Positions 1-14,255 of a stretch of DNA of 64,000 nucleotides are shown here, in pieces (position 1 is the first letter of the stretch; each line of letters opens with the position of its first letter). Under the pieces are notes generated by a model. The model had not been told where the DNA came from, ran no database searches, and was given only the letters and a program-made list of their open reading frames with translations. A program made the translations under genes and the position numbers. Source of the DNA: Hypsibius dujardini (Eukaryota; Tardigrada; Eutardigrada; Parachela; Hypsibiidae); assembly GCA_001579985.1 (NCBI GenBank), contig LRSR01013122.1:124001-188000 (forward strand), given 5' to 3'.

Positions 1-76
1 TATCTGTCGGTATAGCACTTGATTATGTTTCTGTCCTTTCAAAAATTTGAGACCAATTTTTCTTGATTTCTTACAG

Positions 77-2602
77 TTGTCCTTAACTTTGGGAGAATTT
101 GGAGAACTTCTACTGGACGATTTGTTCCGTCTTACCGGTGCGAAGGGCGAGCGGAATCTCTTCTTGTTCGCAAACGGACTACTGATTGTCAAGCGCAAAG
201 AAGACGGAACATTTTTATTCAAGAACTACATCGCTGTGAGAATAGCCTTGCACACTCATAACAATGCATGAAGAATCCACCTCCGCTTTATAGCAGTCTT
301 GACCGCACTTTTTATGCTTGCAGCATTCCAATCTAATGCTATCGGAAGTGATTCCTGAGAATCCTCTACACTTCAGTGTGATCGCCTTCGATAATCCCAA
401 AGCATTAACGGTCATTGAGGTACTGTATTAGTTCTAATAATAATATGCCACCTCGCAGATTACGGGCTGCTTTTGATACATATTGCTGTTTCTGTTTTGT
501 TTGTCTAGGCCAAATCGATGGAACAGAAACGTGCTTGGACCAGCCGACTGAAGACAATGATGCTGAAAAACTTTGGTGTTTCCATACCGGAGCATGTGCA
601 ACAGTTGGTCATGCAACTGGGCGAGGTTCATCAAGGTACAACACTCGCTGCCTTTAAATTCTTCATGCACTGTTGGCTTACAGTAGTGTTGTTTTGTGTC
701 TGGATAGGTGTCGCTCATGACAGCTCACCACGACGGTTTCGCCCGCCCTTTTTCCACACAACAACCGCTCCCGACTATTTACAGAGACGGAGAGCCAAAA
801 GCCCCGTCCGGGATGCTTTCGTCAAGAACTCGGTAAGAAATATTCTCTCTCCCACGAGCTGATGTGACCCATCGGTGGTTGTACAACACAGCACGTTCGT
901 TGATATATTTCAGGTGGATCGGATGTCACGACAGGCTCGTCGACAAACCCTACCCATAATTGACTTGGAAAGTGCCGAGACAGGCCACATAGAACTACCA
1001 GCCGAAGACGCCTGCAATTCCAAACGGAGCGAAAAGAAACGATCGGTCGATCGAAAAACGGGAAAAGATAAAACGACCAAGACAACTGCCGTCTTCCACG
1101 TCTCAACTGATTACATTCCTCGCACGAAGGAGGATGAGTTTATGTACGAGGAGAAGCACGTCACTAGCGAACACAGACCGGAAGACCCCAACAGACGCAA
1201 ATCATCGACTGTTGTTCAGGTTCGCTCCGGTGGACTCGCTGCGTAGACCGCTTAGTCTGTCAAATTATCTACCTGTCTGTCTGAGTGTCTATGTGTGTCC
1301 GTGTGTGTGTCTGTGTATCTTTCCGTCTGTCTGTTTGCTTGTCTGTGCGTCTGTATGTCTGTCTGTCGGTCGGTCAGTCGGTCGGTCGGTCTGTCTGTCT
1401 GACTTTTTGTCTCCTGCCACTGTCTAGTTGTTTGAGGTTTTGACGTAATCTGCATGTTACATGTATAGTCTGCATCTGCATCTGCATCTGCATCTTGCTT
1501 CTAAGTTTATCAAATTTAGATTGTTGTTGTATCATTAGGATTCATTCTTGACCATCAGTCCGCGTAAGCAATCCAGGCAAAAATCGGTGGACAACATTCA
1601 CAGCGAAGCCTCATCTCAAGACGCTACTACAGCAAACCAGCTTTCGGGAATGTTCAAATATGGCTTCCGCACTGCCTTCGGTAAGGCGAAACAAGCCCTG
1701 AAACCCATCATGAAGAACTTCAACACTGAAGAGTCCTTTGAGAGCCACGAGTGGCTAGTACCGGGCAATGTTGATTGCATCGACAGCGCTGAGCCGGAGG
1801 ATGGGCTGGATTTGGAGACTTTCACAGAAGCTGTTAATGCACTGACCCTTCGACCGCTTTCGATGAGCCTGGCGGATGGAAATTACGGCTCCGATGACTT
1901 CTACGAGCGGAATCTTGACCTTCTCGACTCAATGTCGGGCGGTGGTCCGGATCACGGAGAAGAAGAGGACTCGGCCATTCACAGCGACAAGGAAGCAGGC
2001 TGGCGGAGTGCAAGCTTTTCCACTGGATCACCCTCTCCGACTGAAAACGTCAAGATCCGCCGAAGCTTAGCAAATGCGGAGCAGAATAGTGAAAAGAGAA
2101 CAGGATGCAGTATTAAACGGAAAGGTGCCATTAAGAAACGACCCTCCATGCCGCGGACCAAGAGCGCACCTGCAACTCCTCTCGTTACGGACAAAATGTC
2201 AGGGTCTGCTCACAAGGTTTCGTCTTCTTTGATTCAGCAGAAGATAAGGTCGTTGGAGGAGAGATCACTCTGGCGAAGCACATGCTCCATCGATTCTGAC
2301 TTCAACTCAAACGGTAAAAAAACGGCATGTGAAATACGACCAACATTCAGGTCGACAATCACACAGACAAACTTACGGTACAATAGAGAGTACTACCAAA
2401 AACCCTTGGCTACGAAAATATTTAAAAGTGTTTGGTATTTTATTCTTCAGGGAATGATGGAAAGCGACCAGAAGCAGCACTTACTCAGAAGGACACGGAT
2501 GCAAGCAGTAGTTTATTCCTAGAGCCAAAAAGCAGAAGGGAAAGCTATGTGACGATGATGGTGAATAAAATTGAATCGGCCTCGGATTTGAAAATGTCCT
2601 AG
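77..2602 (+). CDS. PLEKHG-family RhoGEF, C-terminal part (5' partial)
   Basis: Seven exons: 77-235, 324-419, 509-635, 708-832, 914-1219, 1539-2313, 2451-2602. The first three encode the second half of a PH domain (GELLLDDLFRLT, KGERNLFLFANGLLIVKRK, SNLMLSEVI, then the PH C-terminal helix EQKRAWTSRLK). The following IPEHVQQLVMQLG matches the segment after the PH domain in PLEKHG1-4-type Dbl exchange factors, which activate Rho GTPases at the membrane and cytoskeleton. The catalytic DH domain must lie left of the window. The remaining ~450 residues are a low-complexity, Ser/Lys/Arg-rich tail with no recognised domain. Junction phases agree throughout. The intron at 1220-1538 holds microsatellites. 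Family call is firm at the level of RhoGEF PH domain, less so for PLEKHG. Confidence 0.8.
1256..1410. repeat. (CTGT)n microsatellite in intron
   Basis: Degenerate CTGT/CTGTGT/CGGT tetranucleotide run inside the intron 1220-1538 of the RhoGEF gene. Open frames across it are repeat translations. Confidence 0.9.
1469..1495. repeat. (CTGCAT)n hexanucleotide repeat
   Basis: About four tandem copies of CTGCAT in the same intron, just before the acceptor of the 1539 exon. Confidence 0.85.
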
Positions 2603-3590
2603 CTTAAGTTGGCTGTTTTCATTCTTTTATTTTGGGTCTTATTTGTTCCTGAGCCTGTGAGCAGACCCTGTCAAGTCTGGTGTGACCAAATTGTCTTAAA
2701 GTGATGAAGAAAATGTCACCTGCTCTAGATTTATTTTTCATTGTCAGTCATTTTTTTGTCGTGTTTTTGAACAAATTTTGGAGGATTTCTATTGTACATC
2801 TGTGATAGATAAACACAAAGTGTGTGACGGTACAGTAACACTGCAGTATGTACATGCCATATTTCCAGATTGCTGGATTAAGCTCATCAGCAACGCCCAA
2901 CGCTCTTCACTACTTTTTATCACCACAAATGGTCGATCAGTTCTTACAATGCAATAGCCTATGCCCTTCTTGGTTTCCAGTGGTATTTCTTATATTGTAT
3001 ACCAGGCAGACACGGATACAGCTCACAAGCTGGTGTTAAACGTAGGCCGACAACAACAGCGATAACAGGTATCAAAAGAGCCTCAAAGGGTCATAACCTT
3101 CGGAGTAAGTTTTGCCTCCACGAAATACCGCTCTCACTATTGTTCGCATTTATTGTTAAATAGCGTTCACTGTAAAATAATAGAACCCTATGTATGCGCA
3201 GTACATGGAAGTCGTTATAGAGGAACGTACATGTACTGTGGAAAAGCATCAGGCCATTTTATTTAGACATATTGCGACGTTGCATAAAATGCTGGCGATT
3301 TGAAAGGATTTATCTTACCGTGCATATTCATCACCGGCGTTGTGGGTGAAACCCCTTTCGTGGATTATAGGGTGCAGACATTATGGTTGAAGCAGTTCAA
3401 TACAACGCATTTTCTCCGGCGAACCATCGTCGGACCTGGTAGAGCAACAATTCGGTGTGGCTTATACATACTTTACGTTTACCCACACCACTCACGAAAA
3501 GCCATTATTACTCAAAATATTGCATCAAATTAGATACAACTGATATTTAAAATTCCGACACGGCCGAGCGACGGGCTAAGTAATTGTTAG
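2603..3590. other. Intergenic, no gene seen
   Basis: Probably the 3' UTR of the RhoGEF followed by the upstream region of the next gene. Frames are short and show no domain or convincing splice chain. Confidence 0.5.
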
Positions 3591-3592
3591 GT

Positions 3593-3600
3593 TATATAAA
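3593..3600 (+). promoter_or_regulatory. Candidate TATA box
   Basis: TATATAAA about 107 bp before the ATG of the chitin-binding gene, leaving room for a transcription start near 3625 and a ~80-nt leader. No clear initiator element seen. Confidence 0.4.
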
Positions 3601-3706
3601 TTGGTGCGTGCGTTTTTACGTAAATAGTCCGGATCGTTGGGGCTTTGACAATTTGGCTGAAACTTCTTCGATCCTTTCCGCAGTCGGTATTCATCACACG
3701 GCAAAA

Positions 3707-4457
3707 ATGGAAGGAGATGGTTTGGCTTTTCGGGTTACTGCCGCAACGATATTGCTGACAATGGTCAGTATCATTGGTCCATGCCGGGCGCAATCACATG
3801 TTATTCCTAGTTGGGTCTTCTTTGACTGCTTGGTTCATCCTTTACCCGGACTATATGCTGACCGCGTCCGTGGATGTCACGGTAAGGAGCTTGTGTCATT
3901 TAATAAAGATTTATTTCGATTTATTTGAGCATACATTTTGCAGTGTTCAACTTCTGTAGCGCCAGCGGAGTGGCTTTTCAAATGACCTGTCCAAGTAAGA
4001 AAACTCTGAAGGGCCTAAGTTATTACATTCTTAATACTTTGTTGCGTCAACAGATAACACCCTCTTTGACCAAGTGAAACAGGATTGTGTTTCAACACCT
4101 ATCTATTGTCCCACAATTTGGGATGTTCCGGAACCGAAAAAGGCGCCACCAACTGTTTCTGATTCTTTCTCTTGGCCATGGTTCTCTGCAAGCGCCGATC
4201 GAGATGGCGCCAGTGCTGTTAGTGCGTTGATGAATAAGGTGTCAGAAAAGGTCTCTGGAGATATAATTAATACCACCGTTGCCGCTGATGATCAGGATGG
4301 AGAGGAGAGTGATGATGAGGAGGAGAACATTCTTATCCAACCAACGTCACCAAAAACAATTACATCACCTTTAACGGCTCCCACTGCCGCAGCCTACCGG
4401 GAGAACGGACGCAATCGAAAATTTGCGAAAACAACCACTCGAAAAATGGGCCGTTAA
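3707..4457 (+). CDS. Secreted chitin-binding type-2 domain protein
   Basis: Three exons (3707-3881, 3944-3994, 4054-4457) give 209 aa. The N-terminus has a hydrophobic signal peptide (about residues 8-27, ending near GPCRAQS). A single ChtBD2/peritrophin-A domain follows (about residues 35-90) with the six-cysteine spacing and the motifs GLYADRVRGCHVFNFC, MTCPNNTLFDQ and CVSTPIYC. The tail (about 100-209) is disordered with an acidic run, DGEESDDEEE, and a basic end. Such proteins bind chitin in cuticle or gut lining; the single-domain layout resembles arthropod CPAP1. It is tail to tail with a second single-ChtBD2 gene at 4746-5646, and both share the first intron inside the domain at the same codon and phase. 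Confidence 0.85.
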
Positions 4458-4745
4458 AGAAGTAACGGTTTGCATTTCTTACGTACGAGGTATTTATACT
4501 TAGTCCGTCACTCTGTCATAAGCAGTCAAGGTGCGGGTACAGCGTATGTTTATTTCCTGAATTATAATTGTATTTCGTTAATACCCTTATTACCTTACTT
4601 CTTAACACATCGGATCTGTCACTATTCGCTAACTACCATTAAAGTTGTAACAAGTATCCGATCGATTAGCTACCATCTTGCTCCGATTTACCTTTATCAA
4701 AAAAGGGACTAAAACTACGGCGACAGGATTGTTAAAGTTTTACAA

Positions 4746-5646
4746 TTAGACTTTGGGCGTATCCTCCACCATGGTTTGCACCTCGATCTCGTCCTGGTTG
4801 TCCAGCAGATGAAGGTCTTGACCTTTGTAGAGACGAGAGTTGGAGTAGTCGTAAAAATGGATCGATTGGTTGCAGTCGACATTGAACCACCAGTCGCACA
4901 CTGAAACATACATATGCACTATATTAGCCATTAAATTGATTTCAAAAAAGGTTAAAATTTTTATCACAGTGATCCTGATACTCACCTAAAGTTATTTGAT
5001 TGAAAACCTGTTCAAAGAAGAGTTTTCAGAACGCTCCGAAACTGTCAATTCATGACTGATACTAAAGACCGGGAATAAAGAACCAACGTACAGTCATATT
5101 CGGACAAAGATAGCTCCAAAGGTTGTCGTTCATATCGCACCGCCGAATAACTGTCAAATCAAGCAGTTATTTACTCCCGTTATATGATTTGCCGAGAAGT
5201 AACTGGGATATTTAAAGTATATTCATCATAATCATGGTGGACATTTTTCTTACCCTGACATTTTGTATCCACATCGGCATAGTATCCCGGTTGCTTCATG
5301 GACCGGCATGTGAATTTAGTGAGTGGAATGGTAGAAAGGGCCGGGTAATCAGAACCACCCATTGCCGACTTTATTAGTTCCATTATGTCATCACTCTTAA
5401 GATGCCGGTTGCCTGCGAGTATTGAAAGGGAGTCCAAACTGGAGGACTCTGTTGCTGAATCACATCACCTCCTGGTTGCTGGCAATGAACCTGAAAAGGG
5501 TAAAAGTAGGAGGTACAAGGCAAGGAGGCTTTGATTATACTGCACGATGAGACTGACCAAGATCCTGTATCGTCTACATCAATGTATTCCTTACTGACCT
5601 GTTGAACCGCAAAGATGGCAAAAATTAATACGACATGAGGGTGCAT
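4746..5646 (-). CDS. CPAP1-like secreted chitin-binding protein
   Basis: Exons on the minus strand: 5646-5599, 5490-5469 (22 nt), 5412-5254, 5150-5092, 5007-4986 (22 nt), 4900-4746, giving about 154 aa. Starts with a signal peptide (MHPHVVLIFAIFAVQQ) cut by an intron. The ChtBD2 domain reads FTCRSMKQPGYYADVDTKCQ, then VIRRCDMND, YLCPNMTVFNQ and VCDWWFNVDC, ending in FYDYS and a short acidic tail. The CDWWFNVDC close is typical of arthropod CPAP1/obstructor-type proteins. Two 22-nt exons make the model delicate: the second (VFNQITL) is needed by the domain, the first rests only on splice sites and phase. Confidence 0.8.
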
Positions 5647-6134
5647 TGCTGAGCAGTAATCAGTAAGCACTAGTTAAATAAAGAGGGGAAAGCGTTAATA
5701 AGATAACCGCAGAAAATGCGCAAGCTTTCTACCGTACTGTCCATATAAAATAACACAGCGAACAGTGTCTGTACGCTTCTTATATTCATATCGGGATGCT
5801 TAAGATCTCTTCACCTGGTCCGTGAACGTGCTCCTCTGTGACGGCGGACGGCTTCGACATGACATATTTTCACCAGACCGTTTAATTCAACTTTACGTCT
5901 CAGATCAATTCTAAACAAAATCATTCTACGGGCCATTTAAGGCCGTAGTCAATAGAAACCGGAATTGATGCGTTACGACTGCTGCTCAAGAGTTGAAAAC
6001 AAAGAGAATTTAAAACATTCAGAGTGCATTACAAAAAACCTTCCTTATTATTATGGGTAAAAAAACTATAAAAATAATAAAAGGCATAAATAACAGGAAG
6101 GAGTCAAGTCGTAGAGGGGAGGGGACCAGAACGA
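5647..6134. other. Intergenic
   Basis: Upstream region of the chitin-binding gene and 3' flank of the kinase gene. No coding signal seen. Confidence 0.5.
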
Positions 6135-8547
<2,413 letters not shown>

Positions 8548-9188
8548 CCGAATAGATGGATCACACGCCTCCTGCTACTAGCTTTGGCAGAAGAAAACGT
8601 TTACACAGTCCTATGTAAGGTAGACGAATCCGTCTCTGCAAAATATGATATCACAAGGGAAGGAAGGATTGTGATGATGGCTAAAGAGAAGAGACGCCTG
8701 ATCCCGCACGTACAGCACACAACGCACACACACAAACACAACTTCACTGAGGTAGAGAGAGGACTGCAAAGACATAAGACAAGAGATATGATGATCTCTA
8801 CTTTCGTTGTCGACGAACGGAATGAGCACCAGCATCTGGTCGATCGTCTTTAAAAAGCTGTTTGTTCAGATTTTTGAATGACGAAGAAGACGCCAACGCG
8901 CAATTTCGTTTCTAAATAGGAATGAACTGGTTGCAACTTTAAATCGGACTGCCCACGTGCTCAGCCGTTCTGACTTTGCCAGCAAATAACACGTGTTTGT
9001 TTCTTATTTCGATCTGTTCTCAATTACATTACCCTTTCTGCATAAGCGCACAAAAGAGGCGTGGCTCCGATTGTTTGATGCGCTCAGCTGGATATTTCCG
9101 TCAGATAATAGTATTACTACTTAGTATTTTAATTGCGGTTCTGCTTTTTTCTCTCCGAGACAAAGGTTATCCCTTTTTATTATCAAGC
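8548..9188. promoter_or_regulatory. Divergent promoter region of CSK and ERCC6 genes
   Basis: 641 bp separate the two start codons. It contains two CACGTG palindromes (8954-8959 and 8990-8995), the core site of bHLH factors of the MYC/USF type. No TATA box stands out. The part next to the kinase gene has no SH3-like coding sequence on the minus strand. Confidence 0.45.
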
Positions 9189-12100
9189 ATGGAAATCAAA
9201 ATGGAAATAGATCTGGCTCCGGTTGGGATTATGAATCATGTTTCACCCTTAGAACCGGGTGAACTGGAACTGGAAGCAGAATCATCTCCCGCTGATGCTG
9301 CAACTACCGTTTCGCCATTCCGTGTAAATGTTTCCCGCATCAAACAAGCGGCCTCTAAGGATGCTGCAGCACTGAGTGAATTGGATCTTCGCGTTTTTAA
9401 TCAACTTGATTTAGAGGCGGGAGTTATCGCCCAGGCTGAACAGAACATGGAAGAGAGAAGTCAAGCAAAACGGTGAGTGGTTGATTGATTGATAGATAGG
9501 TTCGTTTTCTTGGTTTGGACAAAACCGCAGTTCCTGGGGTTTGATTTAATGATTGGATATATGCATATCTCATTTTTCGCCAGAAATCGCCAGAGGTCTT
9601 CACCGCAGACTGTGTTGGATTTGAACAAAGCCAAAACAAGTGATAGAGCATCGACCAGTACATCAGCTGATGAGATGGGAGAGTCTTCACCACCGATGTC
9701 GGCGCTGGAACGCTACTTTAAAGATCAGAATCGGAGAGCGCAGGAGCACCAAAAGACCGTCAGAAAGAAGCCGTCCTCCAACACACCATTTACCCCTGCC
9801 TCAGGCATTAAGAATGGGAAAGGATCTCACGTAATGATACCACAGAAGTTGTCACAAGGAAGGAAGAGAAAGGTTCTGGAAGAGGAGGCAGCGTCGGAAG
9901 AGGAAGCTGGGAATTACGAAGAAGATGGTAAACACCGTAGTTACACTTAGACGTTCCATCGCTTGATTGGTCCTATAGGCTTTTGTGTCAACATGTTGTA
10001 CCGACTGATCTGATGTATTGGTTGATTGATAAGTTTCAGATTGTGGCTTTGTTATTGGGCTCCGTCGATTCCGTCGAGCTACCATCTTAGTACAGAATAT
10101 ACAACTGTTTATGTGGTTTTTTGTTGCAGAATCGGAAGACGGCAATTTGAAAGTGACTAAAAAGCTTCGTTCCAATAAAACCAAAGATGATGCGAATTCA
10201 GCGGATTACATCAAGCGAATTCAGTAAGTTCATCTTTTTCAACTGAAGATGTGGTGGTGAAAGTGGGACTTGTCCTGTAATATATATCTTTTGCTTAAAC
10301 ACCTCAGAGTTTATAAAAGGGAGCAATTGGTGAGGCGACACGAAGCTAGTGATGCCAGCTTTGATGAGGAGGAATTCATGAGCCTGTCGGATGGTCTGAA
10401 GATTCCGCGGATCATCTGGAATGAACTCTACCAATATCAGAAGGCCGGCTTGAAATGGCTGTGGGAGCTGCACAAACAGGAAGTTGGCGGTATCCTCGGA
10501 GATGAAATGGGTATGTTTCCTTCCAGTTTTGCTAAGTTATCTTCAAATCAGGTTGTATTGATGTCTTCCTGCTAGGTCTCGGGAAGACAATTCAGGCAAT
10601 AGGCTTTTTGGCTGGATTGCAGTACTCCAATTTATACGACAAAACCAGCGGGTAAGTCCAAGAGTGCACAGTAGAAAAAGTCTTGTGCAGTCATTTCTTT
10701 ACGACGATTTCTGATGGCCGATCTGTTTGCGTCTCTAGTCTATGCGGTTTGGGCCCTTGCCTGATCGTTTGCCCAGCGACAGTCCTTCACCAATGGGTAG
10801 TGGAATTCCACAAGTAAGAGCCGAAAGGAACCGTAGAAAGGGCAACTAAACTAAAGACTTTTTGTTGAAGGTGGTGGCCACCGGCACGCATAGCTCTTCT
10901 CCACGCGTCGGGTTCTCATGCCGGCTCACGGGTATTCTTATGCGGTATACTGTTGCATTACTTTTTGACACTTGGCATGCAGTTGGGCTTTCTGTTTTAG
11001 GCATCGCTTGTGACCAACATGGTGAAAAGCAACGGTATTCTTCTCACTACCTACCAAGGACTTATCCCGTATCAAGATTTACTCTTAAAGCAAAAGTGGC
11101 ACTACGTCATATTGGACGAAGGTTTGCTTTGTTGATGTGCCTTGTGTAGAAATAACTGTGAATTAACAAGTGACCTCTCACTCTATAGGGCACAAGATTC
11201 GCAATCCGGACAGCCAAATTACCGTAGTTTGCAAACAGGTGAGTGAAAGAACGTGCGAAGATCTTCAGTCTTGTTCGTTACGCATTGCATGCGTTGCATG
11301 TTCTCTTCTTTACAGCCCTGTTCTGTCCGCTGCAGCCTCTAATTACAGTTTTTTTGCCTTGCAGCTTCGCACGCCTCATCGAATCATTCTCTCGGGGTCA
11401 CCAATGCAAAATAACCTCAAGGTACAGCAAGAAATGTCAACAGCTCGCCTTTCGGACAGAAAGAATTATTAATCTTGATTATTCAGGAACTCTGGTCCCT
11501 CTTCGATTTCATCTTTCCGGGGAAGCTGGGTTTACTTGACGTCTTCCTCCAGCAGTTCAGCGTGCCCATCATTCAGGGTACTCGTGAAACTTCTTCAGAT
11601 CTGCAGGTGCACACTGCCTTCAAATGCGCCACTGCTCTCAAGGACACCATAAGTAAATATTCACTTTCTCAGCATTGTTGTGTTCTGTCCTTTTCGTGTT
11701 TCAATTTTCTATCCTCTTCATTTAGCGCCATACCTGCTCCGAAGGTCGAAAGATGACGTGAAAGCCGCCATTGAGCTCCCTGAAAAAGATGAACAAGGTA
11801 AGAATGCGATGCATTAGACCAATCAAGAGTGAAGCATGCGTCTTTTTCGCTCAGTTCTCTTCTGTCAGCTGACGGAGCGCCAACGGGAATTGTACGAGGA
11901 GTACATCAAGTCTGACGAAATTCGCAACGTCATCCAGGGCAATGTCCAGGTTGGTTGATTTGCCTTTTAAAAAACTTTGACAAGGGCTCGCGCCTTTAAG
12001 CCTCTGCTTTTTGTTTTTTGTTATTTTAGATTTTCTGCGGGCTAATGCAGTTGCGAAAGCTGTGCAACCACGCAGACCTCTTTGATGGAGGACCAAAAAT

Positions 12101-13985
12101 TCTCATCAATACCAAGACCAAGCAGCCAATCATTCCCGATGCCGAAGAAGAGCGTTATGGCTACTGGCGTCGCTCAGGGAAGATGCTTGTGGTGGAAGCG
12201 CTCTTGAAAATGTGGAAGAAGCAGCAGCACAAAGTTCTCATATTCTCGCAGAGCCGCAAAGTAATGTTTGGATCTTGGATCTCACTGCAAGCTTTTGATT
12301 GGCTTTTTCCCTCCTTAGATGCTGGATATACTGGAGAAGTTTCTGGTGAGCCGAGAATACACTTCATTGAGGATGGATGGAGGCACAGCGATTGGGCAGC
12401 GACAGAGTCTCATCAAGTCCTTCAATGAGGTATATTCTATTGCGACAGCTTTTGTGTGAGCAGTTACAGAGATCCGATTGTGTATGCATTTTCTAGGATC
12501 CGGATATTTTTGTGTTCCTTCTCACAACTCGAGTCGGCGGACTGGGGGTCAATTTAACCGGAGCGAACCGCGTCTTAATATTCGATCCAGACTGGAACCC
12601 CACCACCGACACACAAGCCCGTGAACGAGCCTGGCGCATCGGACAGAAGCGGAGCGTCACGATATACCGACTCCTATGCGCCGGAACCATTGAAGAGAAG
12701 ATTTACCATCGCCAGATCTTTAAGCAGTATCTAACTAACCGTGTGCTCAAGGATCCAAAACAGAAACGTTTCTTCAAGCACAATGATCTCTACGAGCTGT
12801 TTACCTTGTCTACACCTGAGAAGGATGAGCTGACGGAAACTGGAGAGAGCGTTAATCTCCCGACAGTTTCTGTATCTCGTAAGCGGTCAAGTCAAGCCGA
12901 TGAAGCTGAAGCATCCAAAGCTCGTTTGAAAGAGATTGCCAAAGCCATCAGCAGGAAGATGACCACAGCTAATGGCCCTGATGCTGAAATTGCTGACCTG
13001 GTTAAGATGGCTGTGCAGAAGCCATCGAAGAAGTCAGTTGTGGAAGGGGAGAATATTGCGGGAGTGACCAAGAGGGAGGACTACTGCAGCCCATTGGAGG
13101 AAACTGCTGAGGAGCGGAAGAAGAAGGAAGATTTTGTGTTGAAATCTCTCTTCAAGAAAAGCACAGCGCACTCAGCTATTCCATTCGAAGACATCGCCAA
13201 TGGAAATCAGAAAGTATTGTTCACTAGTCTTTCATAGCTAATTTTTATCTGCTTACCCCAAAATATTAAATTAACTACCAGTGTTTAAAGTGGTCAAGAA
13301 TTAGTGGTGTCAATTTGATATTTCAAAGGTCGATTTCTTTTAGGACCACGCTATAGTGGAGGAAGAGGCTAAAAGAAACGCAGAGGAAGCGATGCGAATC
13401 CTTCGTCTTTCCCGGAAAAAGTGTCACGGAGCTCAATCTGGCATTCCCAATTATTCCGGTGATTTTGTCCTTAAACTCCCACCGCCTTTGGCCTCCTTTG
13501 CGAGGGAGTCGTCCACGCGACCTACTCTGGATGACGACGATGATGACACTCCTTTCACCGCTTCTCAACTCTTAACTTCCATCCGCAAACATGCAGCTTC
13601 CCCCGGTTCGAATGCCCTGACTGGTCTTCCTGCGGTTGTGAACAACGGTCACTTCCATAACGATGAAGAACCACCGAACGACAGAGAGCCGTACGCCAAT
13701 TTTGCAGGATATGAAAGAGACAGTGCGGATGAAGCTGAGACGTTCGCTTCCTCGACGCAGTTGCTGGTTGCGGAGCAGTTGGTGGCTTTTCTTAATCACG
13801 ACACTCTCATTCCGGGCCAGGCGACAACGGATGTGTTGGTAAAGAAGTTTCAGCCGCTTTTGCCAGTGGAAGAATCCACTTTCTTTCGGGCTATCCTCCG
13901 TGGAGTTTGCGAGTTTGAGAAGAAGCGAAATGGACCTGGTGTGTGGACTTTGAAGTACGAATATCGTTCTTATTCTCCAAGGTGA
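9189..13985 (+). CDS. ERCC6: ERCC6/CSB transcription-coupled repair SNF2 ATPase
   Basis: Seventeen exons (9189-9472, 9584-9927, 10130-10223, 10308-10510, 10576-10651, 10739-10813, 10871-10931, 11001-11121, 11189-11238, 11365-11421, 11487-11652, 11726-11797, 11855-11949, 12030-12260, 12319-12429, 12497-13213, 13344-13985) give 1132 aa in one frame. Snf2 motifs: I DEMGLGKT (about 308), II DEGH (about 419), [37 protein letters not shown]. Sequence such as [21 protein letters not shown] and the [11 protein letters not shown] block is diagnostic of CSB. The N-terminal [15 protein letters not shown] segment and the C-terminal helical region (about 1050-1125, ending [11 protein letters not shown]) also match CSB. 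The protein remodels DNA at stalled RNA polymerase II in the nucleus. Human CSB has 1493 aa; the loss is in linkers. Confidence 0.95.
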
Positions 13986-14255
13986 GCAAGGACGGTGTTT
14001 GATAGATTTTTTATTTAACTTCTACCCTTTCTTGTCTTCGGAAATAAGGGTTTTTGGCGCGGTATTCTAACATTTTATTTCACTTGTGAGATTTTTTCTT
14101 GATCGATCGATCGATCACCAGGCTTTGCTCCATGTGGGTAGTCCGGGTTTTCTGTCGAACCAATGGTACCTAGATGGAAAGAGAATTAAGACGTCAATTA
14201 ACATACATTTGAATCCTCGGACACGGTGATTGTGAAAGGGTTGGCGTTCCCGAAA

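Noticed and set aside
1252-1455. Minus-strand frame rich in Thr-Asp-Arg-Gln across 1252-1455
   Set aside because: It is the translation of the CTGT microsatellite inside an intron.
8611-8835. Minus-strand frame upstream of the CSK leader, tested as a missing SH3 exon
   Set aside because: Lacks SH3 motifs (ALYDY-type start, conserved W, PxxY) and has no clear splice donor into the SH2 exon.
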